DNA of 64,000 bases from Corticium candelabrum (Eukaryota > Porifera > Homoscleromorpha > Homosclerophorida > Plakinidae): the NCBI RefSeq assembly GCF_963422355.1, contig NC_085092.1, positions 3,876,471 to 3,940,470 of the forward strand. The letters are read 5' to 3'. A program made the translations under genes and the position numbers. Every line of letters begins with the position of its first letter. Within the stretch, counting starts at the first letter, position 1. Below are positions 26,365 through 37,789 of this stretch, in pieces. The notes under the pieces were generated by a model that saw only the letters and a list, made by a program, of their open reading frames with translations, was not told the origin of the DNA and searched no databases.

Positions 26365-27499
26365 ACTGCTACACCCATACTAAGATCTCGAACAGAAGCG
26401 GCAAAGCAGGTAGATGAAGAGTTAGTACAACATCTGATTCAACAAATAGAGCAAGTGACACAAGACGGTTTAGCAAAAGATAGGCAAATGGATGACTTGA
26501 GACAACAAATCACAGATCTACAGAAGGCATTGAGTGATGAGCAATTGCAGAGAGAACAGGCAGTTGCTGGAGAAAGAGGGGAAAAGAGCATGCAGTTGCT
26601 AGCGAAAGACAGGTGAAAGAACAGGAAGTTGCTAGAGAAAGAAGGGAGAAAGAAGAGCTACGACGACGATTACAACAAGAGCAAGAAAGACATTCAGAAT
26701 GATCTTGATGAAGCTCGACAACGAATTGAGCAAATGAGTGTAGAGCAGGAAAATGTTCAACGATTACTAAATGAAGCACAAATAGAAAACGCTAACATTA
26801 TAGAGCTACTTTCAGATGCCGATGCTGCAATTGAACGATACAAGCAAGAACGAGAAAACGAAGTTTTAAAGATTACTTCACGTGACATTCAATTGACTGG
26901 CACAGAACTAGGTGAGACACACTCTAGGCCAGCACTTATAGAGTTACATGTTACAGTTGGCTGGGACAGGCCAGCACGGCTCGGCAAGGTTTGAACTGCA
27001 TTTACTTGACGTTTTCAAATACAACTGGCCCACTCTGCATGTGTGGTTTGCTTGTGTAAACAATAGATTAAGGCTCTGTATTGTTATTTAGCTGTTTCTG
27101 TTGGATATTGGGATGGCTGTCCTGTTGCTGTTAAATGTTTGTATGATGATTTTGGCTGATGTTGAACGATACATCCAACTTGTGCAACAAGAAGCGTTTG
27201 TAGCATGGAAGATACATCATCCCAACATTGCTGCTGTTTGTGGTGTCGCTCTGGAGAAAGAAGTCAGGAAGGCATGGGTTATCATGGAATTACAGAGCGG
27301 CTCCGTTTCTAGCGAGATCGATGCATGTGAACAAGATGCTGCACCTCTCACTTTACGAGAAAAAGTTGACATGGCACATGATTCTTTGTGTGGACTGGAT
27401 CACGTTCACTCTATGGTGAGAACAGTGAATGAAATAAGGTTGAGCTGATATCATCTCATTCACATGTAAATGATGAAAATTGTAAAGGAAGTTGAGTTG

Positions 27500-27665
27500 A
27501 TTATCTGACTGACTGACAGACAGACATGGACAAACAGACAAACAGAAAAACAGTCGGACAGATAGACGGACCGACAGACAGCTAGAGACAGACAGACAGA
27601 CCGACAGATAGACAGACAGACAGACATACATACAGACAGACAAACAGACAGACAATCAACAGAGA
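27500..27665. repeat. compound CAGA/CAAA microsatellite
   Basis: Degenerate CAGA, CGGA and CAAA tetranucleotides over about 160 bp in the kinase intron of copy 2, longer than in copy 1. Confidence 0.85.
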
Positions 27666-27843
27666 GACATACTGACACCAATTATCAGAAACATGCACAA
27701 AACAGTCTTGTCATCACACACAGTGTCATGAAGCTCGGCAAGGTTTGAAGCCTGACAGTTCCACGATGGAAAATAGATCAGATAGTAATTTATTACACAA
27801 TTGAATGTAATCATTTAGTCAATAAACAGTCATGAACAACTTA

Positions 27844-27937
27844 GGCTCGAGTGTCCAGCCGGTCATCTCCCCCCGCGGCGGAGAAAGACCTTTCTCCGCC
27901 ACGGGGGGAGATGATGACCGGCTGGACACTCGAGCCT
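27844..27937. mobile_element. 94-bp GC-rich foldback (near-perfect hairpin) insert
   Basis: Begins GGCTCGAGTGTCCAGCCGG and ends with the complement CCGGCTGGACACTCGAGCC, with a loop of a few bases around 27889. It is flanked by a 12-bp direct repeat ATGAACAACTTA (27832-27843, 27938-27949). Copies 1 and 3 of this intron lack it. Composition is much richer in GC than the surrounding intron. Confidence 0.85.
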
Positions 27938-28559
27938 ATGAACAACTTAACTTATACAGAGTTGTCAATCATGGAAGGATTGATTTACATAGACTTACAA
28001 TTGAGACAAGTGATATCGATGTACTTTGTATCATTTCCTTTATTGTTTCTGGCCTTATTGTTTGCTGTGTTGCTATAGCAACCCATGGAGATTCTCCACT
28101 GTGACATCTGCCCAAGGAACATCCTGGTAACTGCAACGATGAGAGCCAAACTGGGTGATTTAGGAGCCGCTCGTTTTCAAGATGCTTCACTTTCAGCCGG
28201 CCTTCTCAGTCCAGAATACACAGCAACGGAGAGATTTGATGCTCCAGCTCTACCAAAAAGCAAGGAAACCGACATGTATAGTACGGGAGTGACCCTATGT
28301 GAGCTGTTCACTGCTGTTACTCCAGACTGTCGAAAGAGAATGGATCAAGTCTTACTCATCCGTCAGCTAAACGTCCGTTCCTTATGTAAACACTTGATGA
28401 GAGATAATCCTACCACACGACCAACAGCAGCCGAAGCTCGCAGAATCATTAGTTGTATTCGTGAGACAGACAAGTATGCAGCATGTCCTCCTAAACGAAT
28501 GATGAAGGGTAAGATGGATGGAGTGGCTGATGTCACTCTTTTTCAGCCCAATTGGTGAT

Positions 28560-30150
28560 GTTGACATGTCATTGAACCATGTGGTTGTATTGTATATGTA
28601 TCCTTTTACTTGAATGATATCATTTCTGTGTTCATAGAAAAGATTTAGCAATAGCAATAAGCTTAGCTCTGGTTAATTGTTTTACACTTTGTATTCTTGG
28701 ATTGACCATGCAGACAATTAACGTTGAACTAGCATTTTTCAGTATTTAACTATTTGGAACTTTGATATTGTTATTGGCAGTTTGACGTGTACACTTTGTC
28801 ACGTGTATGATTACTGTATTTGATAAGTTCACGTTTTCAGTTGATATTAATTTCTTCTTCAAACTTGATAGTAAAGATATGCAGAGTTTATTTGACATCG
28901 GGTGGCAATAGAATCGAAAGAATCTGAAAGCCGTCCCACAAGCGATTCGCATGCCGTTTACCTATAGCTGCATGTACAATAAGATCTCCGGGTTGATATT
29001 TGCTGTTGGGCTGATGGTCAGTCACAAGAAACGTTGAAAAATTGCCAACGAGCTACACAACATATATTAACTTATATAAATCAAAATGTCAGGATGGACA
29101 AGCCACACCTGCAAATGTCAAACGCCTATAGTGATGACTTCCTGTTCCCATTCCCACATATTAGAGCTAGCTGGCAGACTATGACCACCTAGACCAACAA
29201 CCAACAGATACGAACAAAACACTTGACTGAATTAGAAACAAATTTTCCATACAAAAATAAGTGACGTTCATGACTACCAAACAAAGTTGCAATAAAATAT
29301 GTTTTGACTGCAGAACTTTTAGATGCTCAAGGTTTATGAGCCTGAGTGAGTTCGTACAAGATTGCAAAATGTGAGTGTCTATACACTCTGTAATACATCT
29401 ATACTAAACCAAGTGTATAGAGTGAATCCAACAATAATGTGACAAATGTGTGTAAAGTTACCAAAACTATAAAACTAGTTTGACAAATGCAGCCACATCC
29501 AAACCGGTTTTCAATAGTGTAAGATAGTCTCCATCTGCTACTTGCCACAGACATCCAGTCTGCTAATAATTAATTAAAATAGGCAATTAGTAATATAGTA
29601 TTGTTTTTTACTATTTAATCTCGATTAGCGCACAAACATCAGTAAACACAAAAAACTACAAAAAGTGGTCTTTCTTCACAACACCATAAAACAACTTGCC
29701 AGCCTTCTGACGTCATAATTCGACATCCATTGGCCCACAGCGGCGGCTTTTCTCTCATGCTCAAGATCAGCTTGCGCTAGCTACGACATCTTCACGGTCG
29801 GCAGCACCTTACCGCCTCGTCCTGTGCGTAAAGCGTATAAGAATCGAAGAGAGCGTTCGCGAATCTCTGAGAAAAATGCCAACGGGTTGTGTGCGTACCT
29901 GACGTCATTGCGCGTGTGTGCGTGTGTACTGTATGGTGACAGTGCATGTTTCAGTCTGTGCGTGCGTGTGTGTGAATATGGCTTATATAATGGGTAGAAC
30001 ACAAGATGTCAAAGTAAAGTCGAACATGTCAACTGAAACTTTAAATCTGTAAATAATTTATGTTGTTTAATGAGCACTATGTATATATACTAGTAAGGTA
30101 TGAGGTGTTGACATTTATTGCACCAATAACAAACACTGCTTTTATTGGAC
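28560..30150. other. interval between kinase copy 2 and the ROCO-side ankyrin exon
   Basis: Apart from the weak minus-strand candidate exons, no gene is recognised. From about 30030 the sequence matches the neighbourhood of the terminal ankyrin exon (13540 onward and 55220 onward). Confidence 0.35.
28888..29010 (-). CDS. possible terminal exon of an unrecognised minus-strand gene
   Basis: Minus strand: an acceptor CCATCAG is followed by PNSKYQPGDLIVHAAIG, then HANRLWDGFQILSILLPPD and a TAA at 28890-28888. The composition looks protein-like, but the family is not recognised. A possible upstream exon lies at 29570-29480 (CLWQVADGDYLTLLKTGL, then a stop). No start is assigned. May be chance. 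Confidence 0.25.
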   Translation of the reverse strand, partial: PNSKYQPGDLIVHAAIGKRHANRLWDGFQILSILLPPDVK

Positions 30151-30152
30151 AG

Positions 30153-30263
30153 AATGGCAAAACTGCAGTGCAAGTAGGAGAAGAAGAGTTGCAGTCAGAT
30201 TATAGCAGAGACAAAGAAACTCGTTCTGCCATAGTTTTCTATCTGAAGGAATTGATCAAGAAA
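30153..30263 (+). CDS. terminal ankyrin-like exon upstream of the ROCO gene
   Basis: 37 codons in phase 0: NGKTAVQVGEEELQSDYSRD followed by KELIKK, paralogous to 13644-13751 and 55336-55443 and ending at the same GTGTGA donor. It is probably a 5' exon of the Roc-COR-Death gene. That exon starts in phase 1, so at least one unseen exon must lie between. More diverged than the copy 1/copy 3 pair. Confidence 0.5.
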
Positions 30264-31009
30264 GTGTGATCTGATTGTTGTATAATGTAAGTTTTGTGTA
30301 TTAACTTGTTTATGTGTGATGTTAGAGTACTGTTGCAGTTCAACTTCCCAGTAAGACAATCAAGTTCATTATAACGATGTCACACAATAGACAACACTGT
30401 ATATGTAAACCTTTTGTCATGTATAATGATTTTTCCTATCCCTTGAAGTAACAGCATACTAATGTTAGAAGAGGTGATTATTTTCATTATCACACAAGTT
30501 CATCTCACTTAATATTCTTCTGGCAGATTGTCACTATTTATTTAATCATATTTGCAACTCACAACAGAGCCATCCAACTGATCAGAAATTAGTGTTTATT
30601 GATTGATTTATGTGATGCCTAAATTAAAATAGGAATGTTGTATAGGCTTTTCTTGTACAGAAAGTTAATACTTCGTGTTATCATTGTTTACAATAGTTTT
30701 CGTCTATTGCGATATTATAATGTGTTGATGCTGTTTCGGTCAGTGAGTAAAGCTTGATATGGTTGAGCAGTTACATAGGAACAGCCCATGGCCACTAATG
30801 ACAATCTAGATTTTTGGTGCGATTCAACATCAGTACCCAAAGTTGGTAGATATTCCGAGGTTGTATTAGTAACATACGTTACTATACTATAGTGCACGTA
30901 CAGGTTTGGCAACCAGACACCGCTCTTACACTGTGGATTAACGATGGAACCTCTAAAGAAACGCCTGACAAGAAGTGTAGGAAAGCCGTAAGGTCTGGTC
31001 ACACTTTAA

Positions 31010-32062
31010 AGGAGCACTGTCGAGATTGCCCTCGGACTCCAGAATGTCGCACTCACTTGAAAAGATTTTTCAAGTTTAGTAAATATAGAAGTTTTAGTAA
31101 AAGTTTAGGTTAGGTAGCTGTAAAGCAAGAGTAAGCAAAGTGTAAATTAGGTAGGCGATAATTATAGGTAGGCTTAGTTTGAGTATGCAAGTTCTAGGAA
31201 ACCGTGCAAGATAGGGCAAAGCCGACATGGTGCACGGAGAGTATCTGGAGGACGTTTCGTGCCATAAAAACCAAGAAGCGCATCTAATAATCGAAGAGAC
31301 TCTCAGAAGGCTGATTGACACGAAAAGACATGCAAATGCAGGGGCGTAGGAAGTAAATGAAAACCGGTCCGGCCTAGCGCGCGCTAGTGGGCTGGACAAT
31401 GTAGCGCACGCTAGTAGATGGGCGGGACAACTTTAATTAACGAGAACTATAATGACAGCCATGTCTAATTCTAAAACTGATACTTATTGCTGCTCATAAC
31501 CTTAATCGGCTGGGTCTCCGAGCCTGTACAGTACCTTCAACTGACGTCTGGAGAACGCAAGGCCGACGCACAAAGTACTGCATGAGCAGAAATATATTAC
31601 TTATTTAATCGGCTATACCCTTAAAACGGAAGTTGATGTCATTGAGCGTCTGGCGAAAGTGCATATTTCAAAAACCGGTCCGGCCATGGCCGGACCGGTC
31701 GGACTGGACGCTACGCCCCTGAAATGTAGAGTTACAGCTTGGTGATCGCTTCATGTTGAATCACGTTTCTAGGTAATCATTTTAGCCTCAATCTATTCAC
31801 CAGTGTCCTAGGACATGTCTAGACATAGACATGATCAGATGTAGTCACCTTGACTGTTGTGCTGCCGTCATCATCATTGAGGCCTAATCACCTGGTGGCT
31901 GTCCTAGTCTGTCCATACAAAAACTAAACTTGATTCATCATTCAGGTGAAGCTAGGAAAGTATGTTAGCTAATCTAAACTGCGTGAACAGAGTGATGTAA
32001 CTCTACAGGTGCAAGGCTTGGGCGTGGCAGCAAGCATGCCCATAAATATGGACAGTGCTCCT
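31010..32062. mobile_element. TTAA-flanked inverted-repeat element (~1.05 kb)
   Basis: Termini AGGAGCACTGTC and GACAGTGCTCCT, with TTAA on both sides (31006-31009, 32063-32066). The ends resemble the AGGAGAACTC family at 6283 and 54116. No transposase frame is seen. It contains a nested element at 31339-31721 and lies in the presumed intron before the Roc-COR exon. Confidence 0.7.
31339..31721. mobile_element. nested MITE with CAGGGGCGTAG termini
   Basis: Ends CAGGGGCGTAGGAAG and GCTACGCCCCTG, with a 5-bp duplication AAATG on each side (31334-31338, 31722-31726). Internal ACCGGTCCGGCC palindromes. It is inserted in the larger TTAA element. Related ends occur near 40411 and 59287. Confidence 0.75.
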
Positions 32063-32448
32063 TTAAAAGACTAAGTATGCAGGACATTGCAAGATGGACC
32101 TCACACTTGTCTACTCTGTGGTACTCAAGTCAATCTGCCAATTTCCAGAGTTTCCTACGAACCACTCGGACGCTTATTGAGAACGGATATTCTTCCATGA
32201 AAATCCCATTTTCCGTATTGCTGCCCTGGGCACTGTTTTGGAATTTCCAGGTAGTTATGGAATGCTGGCATGCTATTTCAATGTTTTGTTTTGCATTTAT
32301 TCGAATCACATTCAACTGTATAGTTGCACATTTTAGTGATACTAAGTGGCTTTTAGTTATCTATTGGAATCTAATTGATGCATGTGTGTATGTTATGGCT
32401 GTTGTGTATTTACTATTGTAATTAACTGTTGTCATCACTTTTTCGTAG

Positions 32449-35256
32449 GTGCTATTGATCGTCTGGGTTCATCTGTGAAATATGATTATGAAAATGCTTT
32501 GAAAAAGGGAGAGTTACCAATACTACGAGGAAACATTGATATGTTTGGTGAAGAAGATGCCGGCAAGTCTTCTCTTGGAGATTCTTATTTGGACGAGCCG
32601 TTTATTGATAAAAGGGAGAGCACGAGAGGAGCACACGTGAAAGTGATGAGAATTGGAGGAGGTTCATACACAAACTGGAAGGAACTGAAACCAGAAGACA
32701 AAGAACAGATCATTGATCAAGTTTTGGTCAGAGGCTATCATGAGTATGTTGAAAAGCGCCGAGAAGGGGCAGCAGACAGTAGAGAAGAAGTAACACAAGA
32801 CGACGAGGGAGATTCTGTCATCGAGCAGACAAGTCAACTAGCCGAACAACAGCCGTCGAGTAGTAGCAACACTGTAGCTTTAGCAACAGAAAGACAGACA
32901 ACCAGACGAGAAGGCAGCATCACAGTATTGAAGAAGTCGCTACACGATTTTCTGTTCTCCACAGAGCTAACTGAAGTACAAGCAGCATTTGCAGATCTAC
33001 TGCGTCGCGACAAGGCTGAATTAGAGAAAAGTGAAATGATGATGTTGATCACATTGTGTGATCGCGGCGGTCAAGAGCGGTTTCTGATGACGCACGCAGC
33101 ACTGATGGCAGACAGCAGTGACTACAGTGCAACCGCTTACATGATAGTGATGGATGGAACAAAGAGTCTTGCAGATCCCATACCTCAATGTTTGTTTCGA
33201 CCAAAACAAGGAAGTGAGCAGTTGGTGTTGGAACGGTTTGGTCCTAAGACGAGACGTGAGCTGTTGGCTTACCACATGAATTGCATCAAGATGGCTCATC
33301 CATCAGTGAGTGATGGTCCTTTTCTCGGTCAGGACTATGTCAAGCGAGCACCAGTCACATTTGCAGTGTCCACGCGAGAAGACGAAACAAAGAACATGGA
33401 TCCAAAATTTCTAGAAGAACAAGAAGAAATACTGCAAGATGTGGTACAGAAGAACAAGTTTGGTGAGCACATGGTGTTGGCAGAGGAAAATCCGAATAAA
33501 CTGACTTTTCGTGTTGACAACACACGATCTGGCACCAAGAATCCTGATCCGGTGGTGATGAAGGTGAAGGAGATATTTGTAGCAATGGTACGGTCACTGT
33601 GGAGTCAACGACAGGCTATTCCTTTGCCGTGGGCAGTTCTCGATAAATTGTTGGGCAGGGTGTCTGAACTAGCAGGCAACGAAGGCAAAATACTCGACAT
33701 CAATGAAGTGTGCGAGTTGGCTCGAAAATTCTGTGATATTGTAACAGTTGGAGAATGTCAATCGGCACTGAAATATTTGTCAAGCTTGAGCACGATTGCA
33801 TTCTATTCGAATGTAAGTGAGTTAGAAAGAAAGGTTTTTACTGATCTACAATGGCTGATCAATGTCCTCACTGTGTTTGTGACCATCTTTGATAAGAAAA
33901 ACATTCCTCCATATTTGTGGGAGGATATCGACAAAGTGGAGAAGGAAGGATTGATGTCTTGGCGTTTGGCTCAGTATTTGCTAGGGAAAGATGGGGTCAA
34001 CGAGAATCAGTTTGTGGCCATCCTTCAAGTAATGCACCTCTTCGACATCATCTGTCCTATGAATACGTCACCAGAGATGCCAAAGTCTGTCTTGGCAGTT
34101 GGGCAGTCATTTTTTATTCCCTGCTTATTGGCACAAATATATGAGAGGCAGATGGTATGGCAACAGAATGTCAGTTCTACTCGGTTTCCTCCATCTCTCA
34201 TCTTTTGTCCCGAGGGATTTGATGCGACTCCCGAGCCGATCTACTTTCGCCTGGTGTCTCGTTGTGCCAGTGAATATGCCCATCCTCGTCCCATGCTGAA
34301 AAGAAGATATGCTGTCTTCCATGTGAATGATGATCTTGAGCTCGATCTGGAACTGGTTTATCATAAACTGCGTTACATTATTGCTACTGTCTACTGTCCA
34401 GATGATGAAATTTCTATGAATGAGTTGAAACAACAATGTAGCATTACTCGTCGGTTTCTTATTCGTCAGCTAAATGAGGTCAAGCAAAGAGGATTGGATG
34501 GCATCAAATTTACTGTTTGTGTTAAGCCTCCACCAACTGAAGCCGAAGTAGCTGATTTAATAGATGACGATTGTCTGGTGTGCATTGATGAATATCCACA
34601 ACAAAGAAGTTTAGTAAACCGGAAGAATGAGCGCGTGCCACAAAAGCAGTTTCCTACCTTGGATCTTTGGTTTAATGATGCAGGGAAAATCTCGGGTAAG
34701 TGTGATTATTTCGTGATCATTGATGGTATTATATTGCTGATGTGATGTTACAGATGGTGCAATTGGACGTGATGCAAGACAACAAGACGTGCCACAGACA
34801 AGTGAGTAGTTTTGCTGTTGTGTTTTGTTGTGTGAGATCTCGTTTGTGTCATTGTTTAGTTAAGAAGTAATTGTGTATACAAATATCTCTTACTTATGTG
34901 ATGCTGATTGGATGTGCGGTTATACAATTAAGGTAATGTGTTTTTGTGTAGGACACTCACCTGATTTTGATACAGTGAGAGATGCTGTTGTTAAATACGG
35001 CTGTAACCATTGGTACGAGATTGGACTCAAATTGGGACTAAATGGCAATGAGATCATAGATAAAACTCATGTAATATCTCCTTCCGCTGGCAAGTTGTTA
35101 GCTATCATTGAGGCAAAAAGGGTGAAAGATGGAAAAGTGAAAACAGCAGAGGACTTGTTGAGGGCATGTTATTTCATGTCCACACCAATTGGCAAACAAG
35201 TTGAAGACGAATTGAAGAAAGGTGAAATTTTACGTGAACGTGAACGAGTGGCTTGA
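32449..35256 (+). CDS. Roc-COR GTPase with C-terminal Death domain
   Basis: Exons 32449-34695, 34754-34801 and 34952-35256 join in phase 1 and phase 1 and are fully open. Roc domain: P-loop GEEDAGKSS (32547-32573), switch II DRGGQERF (about 33059), and a G4-like STRED. An insertion of about 80 polar residues, rich in Gln and Ser, separates the P-loop region from switch II. COR domain: about 33600-34560, with LPWAVLDKLLGRV at its start. A death-fold domain occupies the last exon: DFDTVRDAVVKYGCNHWYEI, LKLGLNGNEI and KTAEDLLRACYFMS. Roc-COR plus Death is the C-terminal half of DAPK1 and of several invertebrate ROCO proteins. Predicted cytosolic GTPase acting in cell-death or stress signalling. 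The N-terminus is incomplete; the ankyrin exon at 30153 is a candidate. Confidence 0.88.
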
Positions 35257-35642
35257 CTTTGACAAACTTTGCTGTCATTATTTAGAGAGAGAAAGGTAGG
35301 CGAGTAGCAACAGGAGGCAATGATGGAAGTGAACACTACTGCAGTAGTATTGTTGATGTCACTATGGTATATGAACATTTATATTTATCAAGAGAAAATA
35401 TTAATAGACAATTTTTTTTGTTGCATTTTTTGTGAAATACAATTGATTGTTTGAATGATGTGTATATGATATCACTGCATGTGTCTGTGTAAATCACTGA
35501 TTCGAATATGTTTACAACCAGAATTTACAAATCTACAGAGGCCACCAGTGAGACAAACATCCGTAATATAGCACAAACCAAACATACTTAAAAACAACAT
35601 CAAACATAAAGTGCACAAAAAGTTAGACTCTAAAGTTCATCA
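35257..35642. other. 3' flank of the ROCO gene
   Basis: AT-rich sequence without a recognised gene between the convergent ROCO (plus) and thiolase remnant (minus). Confidence 0.4.
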
Positions 35643-36258
35643 TCAATAACGTTCAACCAACATGGCGTGTCCTGCAAGGAAGTCATCATACAAAATGAAG
35701 TCGTGACTCTCTGTGAAATCTCTTACATGCTTACGTGTCCTCCAGCAGCACATGCAAGCAGCGACGAGTGCTGACTTGCCGTCTTTTTTTGTAGTCGATG
35801 AGCTGCTGTTGTCACCAGACGAACGCCAGTGGCTCCGAACGGATGTCCAATAGACAGAGACCCGCCCCAGAGATTCATCTTTTATCTTTTCAACAGGCAA
35901 CAACCCAAGCTAAGTCCCAATAGAAGACAACAATTAATAATATAAAATAATTACAAAATATATTAATTAATTGTAATTAAACATTAATTATAGTAATTTC
36001 ATATAAAATAAATTAGTTGATATTAACCTTCTTTCTAGACATGTGACACTGAGTCTGACAAAACCAGTCGGAGTCCATGGCCTTCATGTTAGCTAAGAGC
36101 TGGACTTAAACAAATATGTTGTGAAAGTGTGAGTGTGTGACACGTGTGAGAGATCTGTGTGAGTGCTCACTGCAAATGCTTCGTGATATTCGAACACGTC
36201 GATGTTGTTCAGCGTTAGCTTTTTCTTGTCGAGAAGCTTGAGAGTGGCATATGCCGGG
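35643..36258 (-). pseudogene. HADHB: HADHB-type thiolase, degenerate C-terminal exons
   Basis: Minus strand. 36258-36171 reads PAYATLKLLDKKKLTLNNID and FEYHEAFA; 36104-36028 reads QLLANMKAMDSDWF; 35909-35735 holds [19 protein letters not shown] and a shifted AAGGH; 35671-35643 ends HAMLVERY. These match the end of the mitochondrial trifunctional protein beta subunit (3-ketoacyl-CoA thiolase), including the His-Glu-Ala-Phe and Gly-His-Pro active-site motifs. There are several lesions: an extra base before NLWGG, one A short in an A-run after RLQ, an extra base before AAGG, and two donors each one G short. The N-terminal exons were not found. A dead partial copy. Confidence 0.82.
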
Positions 36259-36554
36259 CTGTTGGACAGTACGCAGTCGAATTGAACGTATGAAGTTACG
36301 TACAATGTGCAGATTACCCGAGTAATAATAATAATTATTGATCTTTGGGATCTTGTGCAAGTCTCTGATTGATGGGCATCAATTGGCAACTCAAAATTTG
36401 TTGAAAATGTTTCACAAAATTTGAAACTGACACTTGAACATGCAGGCAGACTGACTGATAGACAAACAAACAGACAAACACACAAACACATATATAAACA
36501 AATGTAACGGTCTAATACAGTATGTACGGTACAACCAGGAGGTGGTCTGAACAC

Positions 36555-37058
36555 CAGGCGCGGATCCAGGATTTTTGAAAAGAGGGGGTTGCAAATTTGA
36601 TAGACCACGCCTACTTCAGTCAACGCATTTGTATTGTTAGAGGTGCAAATGGCCCAGGCTTCCTAGAGCTTAGCTAAAGTAAATGGCAACACCTATGGCA
36701 TCCAGTTTTGCTGTAAGTTCGTTGTTCTTAGAACAGATTCAACGGATCCAATCCTGTCTGCGAGTAGCAGAATGTCTTGATACCAGATGTCAAAGAGGTT
36801 GCTTAAATCCTGCCTTGTTGCTTTCATTCTTTCAGTTACGTACTGAGTGAACCATTCCCTACGCAACAAAGATATCCTGGTCACGAGTCTGGAGTTTCGC
36901 TGCCAGATGTCTCACTTAATTCGTCAAGAAGCTGCTTAGTTATTTTTAATTAAATACTGGAAATGAGCACAATGCGGCTTCAAGACCTTGTGCTTTAACT
37001 CCGAGGCCAACAAAAGGGGGGTTGCAACCCCCACAACCCTACCCTAGATCCGCCACTG
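36555..37058. mobile_element. inverted-repeat element, CAG(T)GGCGGATC termini (~0.5 kb)
   Basis: Left end CAGGCGCGGATCCAGGA and the complement of the right end CAGTGGCGGATCTAGGG. A 5-bp direct repeat AACAC flanks it (36550-36554, 37059-37063). Same family as 40188-40317 and 41940-42567. hAT-like ends, non-coding. Confidence 0.7.
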
Positions 37059-37180
37059 AACACTCTAACAACTCTACTGGCTACGCATGCGTATCTCTAC
37101 ATCACTAATTAGTACATTTTTATTTTCGCTACACTGCCTCCTTCCAAGTAGTAACTCGTCTCGAGTTTACTTTACAAGTA

Positions 37181-37787
37181 GGGGTGCATTTCTTTTGCCT
37201 CTTCTGCTCTTCTGGCCATGGAAGAGGCCAGAAGAGTCACGCGACCTCTTCTGGTCGTTTCTTTTGCTTCTTCCTCATCTTCTAAAGTGTTAGAAGAGTC
37301 ACGAGACCTCTTCTGGCTCTTCTGGCCGAAGGCGGAAGAGGCAGAAGAGAAGAGGTCTCGTGACTTGTGAGACATGCGCATTAAAACGCGCGTATCGATG
37401 GAGCCGTACGAGCGTCCTTCGCTTCCATTGCTTTGGAAACCAAGTGGTCTTCCAGCAATACCAAGTCCCACAACTACAGCTGCTGCTAGTGTGTGTTCTC
37501 CAAAGACCCCCTTTGAGGCACCAGAAACGGAGACAACGGTTCTAGAAGTCGCCTCTTCAAGTAGAGATTCAATTTCTTTAGTGAAAACCTTATTTTGCCA
37601 ATTAATTTCACAACTAGAGTACGTCTGGACTGCTAAACTATTAATGCGCATGCTCAGCTCTTCTAGGTCCTCTTCTTGTCATTTCTTTGGCTTGGCTCTT
37701 CTGATCAGACTGCGCATGGTCTACCTCTTCTGTTCTCTTCTGACACCTCTATTCCAGAAGAGCAGAAGAGGCAAAAGAAATGCACCC
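37181..37787. mobile_element. TA-flanked element with long GA/CT-rich inverted repeats (~0.6 kb)
   Basis: Left end GGGGTGCATTTCTTTTGCC continuing CTCTTCTGCTCTTCTGG; the right end is its complement, giving terminal inverted repeats of about 35 bp. TA on both sides. AGAAGAG repeats fill the sub-terminal regions. It abuts the end of a Ty3/gypsy pol remnant. Confidence 0.7.
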
Positions 37788-37789
37788 TA

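Larger units (their letters stand above)
26365..28558 (+). pseudogene. coiled-coil / kinase module, copy 2 (broken)
   Basis: Three exons homologous to copy 1: 26365-26911 (coiled coil), 27092-27415 (N-lobe), 28079-28558 (C-lobe). The coiled-coil exon loses a base near 26580 and ends early. The 18 bp encoding the glycine loop are missing: CTAG runs straight into GTGAGA, whereas copy 1 has GRGSYG in between. The N-lobe exon has one extra T in GATGATTTT, putting a stop just after the VAVK segment. The C-lobe exon alone is intact and keeps a catalytic Asp (HCDICPRN), DLG and RPTAAEARRII. Probably a pseudogene; a shorter product from internal starts cannot be excluded. Confidence 0.75.
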
